This document shows, one piece after another, positions 50,950 to 61,979 of a DNA stretch of 64,000 bases; within the stretch, counting starts at the first letter, position 1; every line of letters begins with the position of its first letter. The translations under genes were made by a program, and so were the position numbers. A model generated the notes under the pieces. The model did no database searches and was not told the origin of the DNA. It saw only the letters and a list, made by a program, of their open reading frames with translations. This DNA is from Bursaphelenchus xylophilus (Eukaryota; Nematoda; Chromadorea; Rhabditida; Aphelenchoididae): NCBI GenBank assembly GCA_904066235.2, contig CAJFCV020000001.1:7006001-7070000 (forward strand), read 5' to 3'.

Positions 50950-52445
50950 CCACGTTCGGTCCAAGCCGCAGTTGAGATGGGATCCCGAGCTGCGCCCGCG
51001 ATTTGTAATTCGTAGGGGACATCTTATACGAAGAAAGACCAAATTTTGCAATGATTGCCTCAGGGCTCTAAAAATTCATACACAAAATATTATTTTAACG
51101 TAGATCCGATATACCAAGTATCATCTTTCTGTCGCTGTCTATCTTCGACTTTGGATAAATATCAGATTTTGCCTAGTTTTGAGCCTGCTTTTGTACCCAT
51201 TTTTTGACCACTTTTTGGCTTGTAATCACAAAAGTAAGATAGTTATTCGAAATATCGCTCTTTGATGTTCTAGAGAGCCTTTTTGTGTAACCCTTTTAGG
51301 TAATGCCAGACCTCAGTGGTGTCCCCCTTTTCAAAACGTTTGCTCCAATGACGTCAATTTTAGGCTAAATTTTGCTGATTTTTCGAAATTTCTGCCTATA
51401 TTTTTTTCAGAAGTCCTTTATCGAAAAAATCGCGATTTGAGTGTTTAGAGAAGATCCTTGTCGATGTATAGAAACTTGCATTTTCGTCCAACGACCAATA
51501 GTTTTTTCAAAACGTTTGCTCCAATGAGGTACACTTTGGGGAAATTTTGCTGATTTTTCGAAATTTCTGCCTATATTTTTTTTCAGAAGTCCTTTATCGA
51601 AAAAATCGCGATTTGAGTGTTTAGAGAAGATCCTTGTCGATGTATAGAAACTTGCATTTTCGTCCAACGACCAATAGTTTTTTCAAAACGTTTGCTTCAA
51701 TGAGGTACACTTTGTGGAAAATTTGATGATTTTTGCATATTTCTGTCTGCATCTTTTTTACTGCCGTTTGTCGAGGAAATAATTATCTTTAATTGTAGAC
51801 AAGCAGCATGATTTGATTTAGTAACCGGTGCAAAAATCAGCAAAATTTCCCCAAAGTGTACCTCATTGAAGCAAACGTTTTGAAAAAACTATTGGTCGTT
51901 GGATGAAAATGCAAGTTTCTATACATCGACAAGGATCTTCGCTCAAATCGCGATTTTTTCGATAAAGGACTTCTGAAAAAAAATATAGGCAGAAATTTCG
52001 AAAAATCAGCAAAATTTAGCCTAAAATTGACGTCATTGGAGCAAACGTTTTGAAAAGGGGGGACACCACTGAGGTCTGGCATTACCTAAAAGGGTTACAC
52101 AAAAAGGCTCTCTAGAACATCAAAGAGCGATATTTCGAATAACTATCTTACTTTGTGATTACAAGCCAAAAAGTGGTCAAAAAATGGGTACAAAAGCAGG
52201 CTCAAAACTAGGCAAAATCTGATATTTATCCAAAGTCGAAGATAGACAGCGACAGAAAGATGATACTTGGTATATCGGATCTACGTTAAAATAATATTTT
52301 GTGTATGAATTTTTAGAGCCCTGAGGCAATCATTGCAAAATTTGGTCTTTCTTCGTATAAGATGTCCCCTACGAATTACAAATCGCGGGCGCAGCTCGGG
52401 ATCCCATCTCAACTGCGGCTTTTGTTCTATTTGGACCGAACGTGG
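50950..52445. mobile_element. Foldback element B, inserted in the left arm of A
   Basis: Ends are ccacgttcggtccaa at 50,950 and its complement ending at 52,445. Left-arm sequences (cgatatacc, gtcgaagatag-type blocks, the fragment near 51,000 with gatcccgagctgcgccc) recur inverted at 52,080-52,445. A central spacer of about 110 bp lies at 51,725-51,833. GTCC flanks both ends (gaagGTCC | element | GTCCggaac), and the intact right arm of element A reads gaagggccggaac, so B interrupts A with a short (2-5 bp, ambiguous) target duplication. No coding capacity recognised. Confidence 0.75.
51373..51722. repeat. 175 bp tandem duplication inside one arm of element B
   Basis: The segment starting tgctgatttttcgaaatttc at 51,373 repeats at 51,548 with few changes (period 175 bp). 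The opposite arm (about 51,834-52,010) has only one copy, so the duplication arose after the palindrome formed. Confidence 0.8.
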
Positions 52446-53433
52446 TCCGGAACATCGAAAAAAATCTTCAAATGCCGGCGAATTTCCCTGCAAATTCTCT
52501 TGATCTTGGCATTCCGTTCTAGGAGAAAAATATTTTTTCTCGCAAGAAATTTTTTCTTGATAATGTTCAAGACTATTTTGTTGCTTTTATGTGGAATATG
52601 GTGTTATTTTCACTTTTTTACACTTGATTATAGCGCTATTAATTGGATTGTCGCCATCCGAGGGGTAAAATGTTTCGTCCTTTGACGAATTTATACAGTT
52701 TTTCCTCTGCAGATGGGCAAACCACTCTAATAGTTGCTTTAAATTTGTTTAGGAGACATGCAAACGTTCTAGGAACGTAGTCATAAGGTAAGTGTTACAA
52801 ACATTTTATTTTTTCACTATTTTTCAGTTTATGCCATTTCAGAAACAAAGTAAAGGTCCCAAGGTGTTTCGTCAGTGTTCCGATGGTATACATTCGCTGT
52901 TGTTGTTGTTCAGAATTTGCTCACTGAAAAATAATAAAGTTTTTGTAACACTTACTTTAAGATTATGTTCTTACGCGACCGTAGAACGTTTGCATGTCTC
53001 CTAAACAGCTTTAAAGCAACTATTAGAGTGGTTTGCCCATCTGCAGAGGAAAAACTGTATAAATTCGTCAAAGGACGAAACATTTTACCCCTCGGATGGC
53101 GACAATCCAATTAATAGCGCTATAATCAAGTGTAAAAAAGTGAAAATAACACCATATTCCACATAAAAGCAACAAAATAGTCTTGAACATTATCAAGAAA
53201 AATTTCTTGCGAAAAAAAATATTTTTCTCTTGGAACGGAATGCCAAGATCAAGAGAATTTGCAGGGAAAATCGCCGGCATTTGAAGATTTTTTTCGATGT
53301 TCCGGCCCTTCTTTCTCGGCGGATTCTGCAAAGCGCGAGCTAGGATGTTCGCAATCGAATAAGAAAATTCTAATCTCCATCTATGCCAATTTTTATAAAA
53401 ATCTGAGCGTCGCACTTCGGGTACTTCCCTTGT

Positions 53434-55404
53434 AAAAAAATTTAAATACTGCGAAATGCCAAACATCAGGGATTTTTTTTAAGATACCTTTTATTCGAAA
53501 ATGTTTATAAACCCACGACGACCCAGGTCACTTTCGTGATGGGAAAAAAACAAAAAATACGCATCTTACAGAGGAAGTTATACGATAGAACATGTCTAGG
53601 AAGAAATCGTACCGTATCATCAGAACGTTTTAACAGCAGTAATTATCTCAGAATGCACATTAAAAGTTCTAAAAACATCAAATGAGGTAATAGTTCATTT
53701 TCTAATTACTACGATAAATATTATAACGGCCATTAGGCCTTCACTTGTTAAATGGCTTTGTTGAATCCAGGACCGGTCGGCCGGATCTCACAAGGAAAGT
53801 ACTTCTATGGGGTGTGGAGTTACAGGTCGAGATATATATCAAAAAATTCGCAAAAATTTTCTGATTCAGAATATATAAAAATCAGCTGCCTAATTTTGGT
53901 CTGATGACATGTTTTTGTCCTCAGAAGTTTTCTCGCGACACCATGCAAGTGTCTTTTTGACCGTGTTTTTAACAATAAAAAATTTTTGATTTGTGCTAAA
54001 CTAAATTCTGAGGCCTTGACATGCCTTAAAATATCAAATTGGATTACAACTACACCTTAAGCAGTAGTGTCAATGTTTGTTGTAAAGACGATAAAAGCGC
54101 CAGAAGTTTTCTCACAAGATCATATAAGTTTGACCAAGTTTTTACCAATTAAAACATTTATTTTGAAGAATTGAAGAAGATTAAGGCAAACATTCAGAAG
54201 AAATTGATACGATTTTCAAAATCAGCGCCATCTAAAAACCTAGTCTGACGGGCTTTTGGCAAAACGGACCAATCCTTGGCATTCCGCAACTAGAAAGAGT
54301 TTAGTTTTCAAACTCATCAAATATAGTGTTTTCGAAGGATAAAGCAGACCTGCTGTAACAATAAAAACTCACTGATCAGGTCTCAGTTTTTTGGTATAAA
54401 GATTTTGCTCAATATTAGGCTAAATTACAATTTTTCTGATTAAAAAAAGGACTTCTCCAAAATTCTATTTGTGACGAAACGCCACATCGTTCCAGGTCAG
54501 GGAACAGCTTCAAAGCGCTGGATTGACGTGTAGTGACTTTACAGTTGCAACTTGCAACTGAAGTTATATATTTTTTCATTCTTATTTATAAAAAATTCAG
54601 TTAGTTATGCAGGTACAGTTGGTATAATTGATTCGTGATAAGGCTTCTCTCGTCATACCTTCTTATGTTTTCCGGCTTTCTAGAAACAAAAAATTGGTGA
54701 GGGTTCAAAGTGCAACATTAATGGTGTACTTTGACCTTGTGTTTAAGCTGTGGTCACTATCAGTCTTAAGTCGAGTTAACGTATTGTTTCCGGGGTCGTG
54801 TAAAGTAATTTTTCGAATAATACGATTTTTCAGAACGAAATGCTCTCGAAACTTGCCTCTGGTCAAATTTCAGGTTTGTTTTAACCTTTTTTGGTTTAAT
54901 TAAACCTACCTTTCATTTGGGGCAGATCGAAATTCAGTGGTTGATATGAGTAGTATCCGTTTTTAAAAGCTAGACAATGCTTATTATTGTAGAAAAGCGG
55001 CGTACGTCGTTATCCAAAAGGTTGAAGTTGGTGCCGGACGCCTTAAATCGCTAACGAAGTCGTTGCAAGTGATGGCTGTCAGACGGTCTAAAGTTGATGT
55101 AGAATGTCGGAGCGGTCACCACACCTTGTTATATACCCAATGGGTGGGAATGGCAGCAAATCGGCACGTAATTCTAGCCGGGAGGTTGAAATGAGAGGCA
55201 CACAACCGAGTTACGTTTTTGGTTACTGTCCCAAATGTTTGGCTAGCGATGTAATGTACTTGGCTACTGATCGTATCGAGCGGTCTAAAGTGGTTGAGAG
55301 ATAGTCAAAAAAAAATTTCTAGCGACTTAAAGCTGTCTAAAACTGTTCAGAAATTCGATCTATCCCAATATAAGGGATGCGTTAATTAAAGTTGTTTCTT
55401 ATAG
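53434..55404. other. Intergenic between element A and HADHA, no gene seen
   Basis: About 2 kb of AT-rich sequence; the longest open frame (54,628-54,903) has no recognisable feature. It holds one copy of a dispersed repeat (54,250-54,440). The first coding exon of HADHA must lie in the rightmost part or be supplied by a short exon there, but I could not place it. An in-frame candidate with an ATG at 55,152 and a weak donor (atgg|gtggga) is possible, not convincing. Confidence 0.5.
54250..54440 (+). repeat. Dispersed repeat copy 1
   Basis: Begins gggcttttggcaaaacgg, then ccttggcattccgcaa, agacctgct.taacaa, cactgatc.ggt and aagattttg.tcaata. The same ordered blocks recur at 61,616-61,780 in the same orientation. 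Spacing is similar and there are small indels. Confidence 0.75.
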
Positions 55405-58031
55405 GAAGCTTGTGCAGTTTTGCACGCGTTGGTGCTCTAAATCGATTTCAATCAACGGTTGCTGCAAGTAAGCGTGGAAAATATAATCTAAGTGTTTATT
55501 CCAGACAAAACGGCCAGCTATAGTGTTGATCGTGGAATTGCTGTAGTAAAAATTGATGTTCCAAATGCGAAGGTAAGCAAGTAGTTTTTGCATTCAGTTT
55601 TTAGGAAAATGTTTTGAATGAAGAAATCCGCCAGGATTTGCCGGCCCTTATTCAAAAAATCGAAAATGACTCCAACATCAAGGGATTGGTTATTATGTCA
55701 GGAAAGCCAAACAGCTTTATTGCTGGGGCGGATGTTGGCATGGTCAAGAAGTTCAAGACAGCAGAAGAGGCACAAAAGTTGGCTCGCGATGGCCAGATCC
55801 ATTTCGAGAAACTCGAAAAATCCTCGAAGCCGGTGGTCGCCGCGGTTATGGGAACATGTATGGGAGGAGGACTGGAGTTGGCATTGGCTTGCCATTATCG
55901 CATTGCAGTAAACGACAAGAAGACCAACTTTGCCTTGCCGGAGGTCATGCTTGGTCTGTTGCCCGGGGCTGGAGGAACCCAGCGTTTGCCAAAACTGGTT
56001 AGTCTTCCAAATGCATTGGATATGGTTTTGACCGGTAGGACTGACATGTGGATTGTTAATTTTGCAGGAAAAACTATTAATCCAAGAAAAGCAAAGAGCA
56101 TTGGTCTTGTCGATCGTTTGGTTGAACCATTGGGACCCGGAGTTGAAGATCAAGCTGTCAGTACGCATAAGTATGTGATGCAAGTAGCTATCCAAACGGC
56201 CTTGGATTTGTGTGATAAGAAGTTGAAGATTGAACGGAAGAGACCACTGGTCGAGAGAGTATCTAATTACTTTTTAACTCGAAGACCACTTCTCGATTCG
56301 GTCGTCATCCGGTCTGCCAAGGACAAGGTCCTGAAGCAGACCAAAGGCAATTATCCAGCTCCTCTGAAGATCTTGGATGTGGTTCGGACCGGCTTGGTGG
56401 GCCCAAGGGAGACTGGATATGAGGAGGAAGCTAAGGTACGTTAAGTTACATCTGGTTTTATTTCTTCTTTGTTCCAGGCGTTTGGTGAACTAACTCAAAC
56501 TCATCAAGCTGGTGCTTTAATTGGACTTTTCCAAGGATCTACTGAATGCAAAAAGGACAAATATGGAGAATGCCGAAAAGCTGAGTAAGTCAACAACTTT
56601 GCTATCGTGATTAATTTCTAGGCATATCGGCGTCATTGGTGCTGGGCTTATGGGAGCCGGAATTGCCAATGTTTCCATTAATAGCCATATCAGGTAACTT
56701 ATTTCTTGCTGTTTTCGCATTTGAGAAATTCTTTAGCACTTCCTTGGTTGACGTATCTCAGGACGGGTTGGATCGAGGTGTTAAGCAGATTGCTTCCCAA
56801 GTGCAAGGTCAACTCAAGAGGCGGAAGATTACTGTCCCAGAGAAGGGTGTCATCTTGTCGCATCTTCATTCAGCTTTGAATTACAATGATCTCAACAAGG
56901 CCGACGTTGTAATTGAAGCCGTTTTTGAAGACTTGGGACTGAAACACAAGGTCATCAAACAAGTATGTCTGATTTTCTTGTTTATGTAACCTCGGGATGC
57001 GTTTTATCATATTGTTTAGTTGGAAGAAGTAATTCCCGATCATTGTGTGATTGCGACGAATACTTCGGCTTTACCAATCAAGGACATTGCGTCTGTTAGT
57101 AAGCGTCCGGAACAAGTCATTGGAATGCATTACTTCTCCCCTGTTGATAAGATGCAGTTGCTGGAGATAATCACTTCAGATAAAACTTCCAAGGAAACTC
57201 TCGCCTCAGCTGCCAAATTAGGACTTCGTCAGAAAAAGCTGGTGGTGGTCGTTAAGGTTTGTTTCAAATTATGATCGGGTTTTAAAAAATACACTCAAAT
57301 TAATATTTTTTTGTAGGATTGCCCCGGCTTCTTTGTTGTCCGCTGTCTTGGGCCTATGCTCAATGAAGTTGTTAGATTGATGCAGGAAGGAGATGATCCT
57401 AAGCTTGTGGATAAATTGACAACAGAGTATGGATTCCCGGTAGGTGCGGCAACCTTGGCTGACGAAGTTGGACTCGACGTGGCGGAGCATGTGGGAACTT
57501 TCTTGGGAAAGAGCTTGGGACCAAGACATCAGGGAGGCTCTGCAGATTTGCTGGCAGATGTTGTTGGTGCTGGCTTCAAGGGAAAGAAGACAAATGCTGG
57601 AATCTATAAATACGTACAGGAAGGGAAAAAAACCAAAAAGGTTGCGAACGAAGATGCGAAGAAAATCGTTGAAAAATACAGGATTTCTCCACCTTCTGGA
57701 GTGTCATCTTCTGAAGATAAACAGCTCCGTGTCGTTTCCCGATACGTAAACGAAGCTCTAATCTGCTTGGAAGAAGAAGTGATCCGCAGCCCAGTAAGTT
57801 ATATAAACACATTGGCTAACCCCTTTCCAGTCTGATGGTGACATTGCCAGCGTGTTCGGAGTTGGCTTCCCACCATTCTGGGGTGGTCCTTTCCGCTTCG
57901 TAGATCTTTATGGTGCCGAAAAACTTGTGAAGAAGATGGAACAGTTTGGAAATGCTTATTCCGAGGTTCAATTCGCTCCTTGCCAGCTATTGTTGGACTA
58001 CGCCAAGTCCGGAAAGAAGTTCTATTCTTAA
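55405..58031 (+). CDS. HADHA: HADHA: mitochondrial trifunctional protein alpha subunit (5' exon unresolved)
   Basis: Long-chain enoyl-CoA hydratase and 3-hydroxyacyl-CoA dehydrogenase of mitochondrial beta-oxidation, partner of HADHB. Exons: 55405-55467, 55505-55572, 55605-56034, 56068-56435, 56478-56584, 56622-56693, 56737-56962, 57020-57256, 57317-57793, 57831-58031; about 748 residues in view. Introns run 32-60 bp. Hydratase blocks: [23 protein letters not shown] (oxyanion) and the acid site [13 protein letters not shown]. The dehydrogenase begins with [15 protein letters not shown] (NAD-binding), then [11 protein letters not shown] and [11 protein letters not shown] with its catalytic His. 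The C-terminus [17 protein letters not shown] is diagnostic. The first visible exon starts after ttcttatag in phase +2 with no Met in frame, so the presequence start lies upstream. The 33 bp intron 56,035-56,067 is in frame without a stop; homology shows it is removed. Confidence 0.93.
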
Positions 58032-58098
58032 TAGGGGTCTTAAATCAGTGAATTTAGAAGTTTATTGTATAAAATATTATAAGTGAATCTACATGAGG

Positions 58099-59421
58099 TT
58101 AAGATGCGGGTTCCGAGAATTTGGCTACAATAGCAAAGTGATCACTTGGGAATAATCTCAAGGTCTTGATTCTTTCTTGGCCATCGATGTTAAACTTGAT
58201 TCTTTTGTATGGGCTGGACACGTAAAATCGATCGAAACGGCATCTCAGTTTATATCTCACACTGTCTGGGAACTCTAGGTTGTCATTCTTAGACATGTCC
58301 CATGTGTAGCGAGAACTTTCACTTGATCCTGCAGCCACCCAGCAATCCTTAACGTCCCGTGGGAGTCCGGTGACCTTAATATTTGGGTAAAGAAATAAAA
58401 GGTCATACCTCTCTGTCCCTGATGTTCAAATCACCGCCAAAGAGGACTAGTTTGTTTTTCGCCTGTGCCATCTCCACCTCGTCCATACATTGTTTGAACT
58501 GTTCCTTCCGGATCTCAGAAGACTGTTTCTCGCTCTCCAGGTGGGTGTTGATGAGAAAAAGGTCAAGTGCTTTCCATTTTCCCTGAAAATTCTCAGACGT
58601 CAGTACGCAATAAATGAAGGCAAACCTCGACAATCAGCATGTTTCTTCCCATACCGCTCGACTTGAAATGCTTCACTTTATTTGAGAAAATGGTTATATT
58701 CTTGCTGACCAAGGTGACCGTGTAATAGTGGAAAGTCTTACTGCCCTCGTAAACATTGTACATTTTTCCCAAGATCTCTCTCATTTTAGAATCCAACTCG
58801 GCAACAAATTCTTGGAAAAAGATAACTTCGGGATTGTGTCTGAAATTAAACATTTCCAGGAACAGGCGAAGCTACAACCTTGCAAGAATCGTAATTACGG
58901 CCAGGAAACGTTGATTTAGAGCATCCTTGTTGAGTCCATCAATATTCCAAGAAACAACGCTGAATTCAGGAGGGATTTCTTCGGCGTTTTCAGGTCCACC
59001 ATCAGCTTGTTGACTGGCCGACTGCGGAAGATGATCCAGAACCTCTTTGATGATCTGATCAGGCAGTGGAGCATCGGTATTAATTTCCGTGAAATATTTG
59101 TACACTCCGGCCTAAAAATACATCCAATTTAGGGTTCGCACCCCATTGAAAAATAAATAAAAAGAAGTAGATAAAAAACTGGTACCTCTGATTTAACAGA
59201 CTTCTACAAATTTTTACGGTATTTGCGGAAAATGGAAACTTTCCAATAAATGAAATACATGTGGAAACTTGGAGCGGCTCCCCATCTAAATCAGTTGCGC
59301 TTACCTCAAGATCATAGTCGACATCTTGCAAAATAAAATGAGCGAAGGCTTCATCAGTATTCGTCAATTCGGTAAACTCCTTGATGGCGGCCTCGCACTC
59401 CGCATTCGACTTGGTAGTCAT
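58099..59421 (-). CDS. TDP2: TDP2: tyrosyl-DNA phosphodiesterase 2
   Basis: Removes 5'-phosphotyrosyl adducts left by abortive topoisomerase II; nuclear DNA repair enzyme of the EEP (exonuclease-endonuclease-phosphatase) family. Exons: 59305-59421, 58879-59111, 58626-58839, 58409-58582, 58099-58374, giving 337 aa (human 362). Introns are 193, 39, 43 and 34 bp. The N-terminal UBA-like domain contains TNTDEAFAHFILQDVDYDLE. The catalytic motifs are all present: VVSWNIDGLN, EVIFFQE (metal-binding Glu), INTHLES, GGDLNIRDRE and the C-terminal SDHFAIV. The ATG at 59,421 was chosen; the frame is open four codons further up without another ATG. It is convergent with HADHA, 67 bp between stops. Confidence 0.94.
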
Positions 59422-61615
59422 TTCTGTGTTCAAAAGTGTCTCACAAATAGTATCAATAACAATTGGCTCTATAATTTTTACGATATAATGTCCATGTTTA
59501 GGAAGGAAGTACGGTAGGTCAAGAAAACGACTCGCGAATAGAAAAGAAGGCTATCGAGCAAGGCACCAGGGGTCGTTTCCAGGTCCTGCCCGGCCTGTGG
59601 ACTTCATGGAAACTCGACAGATTTTTTTCATTGCAATCGTACGAAATGTCACCATTGAATTTTTTCTTATCCACGACCAGAGGTGGGCCGGGCCGGCCGG
59701 ACTCAGAACGGAAATTTGACAATCGGGCCCGTCCCGGGCCGCTGACCACTCCTGACCCTGGTGGCCACTCCTGCTATCGAGTTTGAACGCTAAAAGTTTT
59801 GACGAAATTTCCAAGTTCATATAAATTTTGCCCAGACCGGTTTTTTCCATACTTTTCCGTCGAAACTCGATAATGCCGAAAATAGAGAGTAACAATTTTG
59901 ACAAAAATTAGCGCGCTAGTTTAGCGCCTTGTCTTCCATCCCGCCAAAGAAGGTTTGATCGTATGACATGTCACAACAATTAATCCCAATAGAAAAGCGA
60001 GAATTTAGCTAATCCTCGCCATTATTGATTGAATTTTTGCGACATTTCGTTACAAATTAGATGGTCATAAAGATGCGATGGTTTCATGCAATTAACAGCA
60101 AGCTAGGAATTCGGTGAAGAGTGGTTAAGAAAGAATGGACACTTGTCTGTCTTCCAAGAGTATAGTCGTGCTTCTAGCCGGATTCTGTTTTGAGATACAG
60201 GTCTTCAAAGAAGGCAAATATTACAATCCTTTGCAGTGGCCTAACAGAAAAGTTTTAGTTCAGGAAAATACAGAACTAGGCCCATAAGAAGTATCATGCC
60301 ACTATCAATAAACATGCAAAAAAACAAAGACCGGTCCCTACTTGTTTTAGAGTTATACATCAATCTTTCTGTAGAACAAAACTAGTTTCCCGGGTTTTTT
60401 GCACAACGAAAAAACCCTTGGCATTCTGCAAATAACGAAAAATAATTATAAAAAAGATCGTCAAATTCATCATATTCTTTCAAAAACAGTGAGTACTTGT
60501 GGTAATATGAACCCATATGGGATCATATTTGCCATTTGGCTGTATTTCAACGCTCGTACGCACTGGAGACCAAATACTGTGCTTCAATTGGAGAGAAAAC
60601 AGATTGCTTAAGATACCGGGGTATAGAAAGGCAGAAATCAGTAAAGTTGTGTGATAGATTAATAGCAGTCGAGTATGTTGTAAGAAAATAAGGACAATTG
60701 GATTATGTGTTGGTTTGAATGCAGTTAGGATCAATTCATCTAGGTATTTTTGTTTTAAATGTTTGCGTTCTTAACTGATGCATTTTCGTAGTTATATCCT
60801 TCATCTCCTTTTCCACCCTAAATAAAGAAGAAGATTGAAAGACTCACCATTATATCAACCGCATAAGCCTGCACCTAATGAAATCTGTTCCAAATGAAGA
60901 CTAGCCAAATCCCCAGCTACCATTCAATAAAAATTGATGGATGCTTCATAGGAATCAACCACTAAAAGCCATGGGTTTATATAACTAGGTCCTTTTACGC
61001 CGTAATTCTACGTAAAGAACATTTTTACGTCGAGGGAAAATAAATTCTTCGAGATTTTGCCGAAATATTTACGTTTTACACAATGCCAAACGCTGTTTGT
61101 TTTCGTGCCGAAGTTCAACACGATTCACCAAATTAATTGTGGTGTGTCCTCTTGTAATTTTTGGGCATCATAACGAAAAATTTATCAATCAACAACGTTT
61201 TTTCTCTACAAGTAAAGCGGAATTCGAGCTAAAATCGCGCCATTATCGATCGATTTTTTGTGACGCTTGCACCAAAAAGGTGGTCTTAAAGATACCATTT
61301 TTTCACCAGGTCATCCGAAGTTGAGCGATTTGATAAATAGTGAATTAGAAAGAGTAGACGTTTATCTCTCTGTTAGGGGTTCAGAAATTTGTATATGTTA
61401 TTCAATCTTTGAGATATTCCACTTCAAAGTTCCAAAAATCGAGAGCTTTGCAGTCATCTAGCGTGCGACGTTTAGTCACGAATCCAACAAAACTGGTCAA
61501 TCTGCACTACAACACCATTTTCAATCACCATGCAAAGTTTCACAACCTTTTCCAACTCGTAACTCGACTTATTGAGTCTTCTTTCGTGCTATTAGAATGA
61601 TCGAAATCGTTGCCC
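59422..61615. other. Intergenic between TDP2 and archease, no gene seen
   Basis: AT-rich with a GC-rich patch at about 59,580-59,760 (gggccgggccggccgg, cgggcccgtcccgggcc) that echoes the patch at 37,310-37,390. The motif ccttggcattc recurs at about 60,417. Open frames here (for example 60,399-60,611 and 61,097-61,324) show no family features. Confidence 0.5.
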
Positions 61616-61780
61616 GGGCTTTTGGCAAAACGGCAAAATCCTTGGCGTTCCGCAAATAGAAATTGTTTTTGGAAGACAAAACAGACCTGCTATAACAAGA
61701 AAAATTCACTGATCGGGTGTATAGCTTTTTTCTGTCAAGATTTTGTTCAATACTGGGCTAAATTCAATTTTTATAATTTC
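61616..61780 (+). repeat. Dispersed repeat copy 2
   Basis: Same block order as 54,250-54,440: gggcttttggcaaaacgg, ccttggcgttccgcaaatag, agacctgctataacaag, cactgatcgggt, aagattttgttcaatac. It lies about 200 bp upstream of the archease start. Confidence 0.75.
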
Positions 61781-61955
61781 TCGAAGAAGCCAAAAAATTG
61801 TTTAACAGTACGCCAAACATTTGTTTTCGTGGCGTGACGCGACCAGAGTTCCGTGAAAAAACGTTGAAAAGGCGAAATTTATTTTGCAAGATAGATTTCT
61901 GAACAATGTTGTAAAACAGGCGTGCTTAATCGAGTTTTCTCAAAATTTTGTTTTT

Positions 61956-61979
61956 ATGACCGGTTACAACGACGTCTGA
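61956..61979 (+). promoter_or_regulatory. Upstream ORF overlapping the archease start (TGATG)
   Basis: An eight-codon frame including its stop (ATG at 61,956) ends in TGA at 61,977-61,979. Its last base is the first base of the archease ATG, forming TGATG. If the mRNA begins after the acceptor-like aaaacag at 61,914-61,920, ribosomes would meet this uORF first and archease would depend on reinitiation or leaky scanning. Confidence 0.45.

Larger units (their letters stand above)
50821..53433. mobile_element. Foldback element A (outer), interrupted by element B
   Basis: Outer inverted repeats start acaagggaagtacccgaag at 50,821 and end with its complement at 53,433. The first about 125 bp of the left arm pair with about 53,308-53,433. 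The remainder of the left arm resumes after element B at about 52,446 and runs to about 52,805; it pairs with about 52,925-53,307, with a spacer near 52,805-52,925. Without element B the element is about 1.1 kb and almost a full palindrome. It encodes nothing recognisable. No clear target duplication could be defined. Confidence 0.8.

Noticed and set aside
50762..51022. N-terminal extension of the DNAJC17 frame to 281 aa
   Set aside because: The extension reads through the arms of the palindromic elements; conserved DNAJC17 sequence begins at the ATG at 50,761.
53068..53466. 132 aa minus-strand ORF repeated in part at 52,362-52,685
   Set aside because: Both are the two inverted arms of foldback element A read in the same sense; the shared peptide reflects the palindrome, not a gene family.
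55104..55304. 66 aa ORF as first exon of HADHA
   Set aside because: It does not resemble a mitochondrial presequence and has no good donor in the right phase; left unresolved instead.
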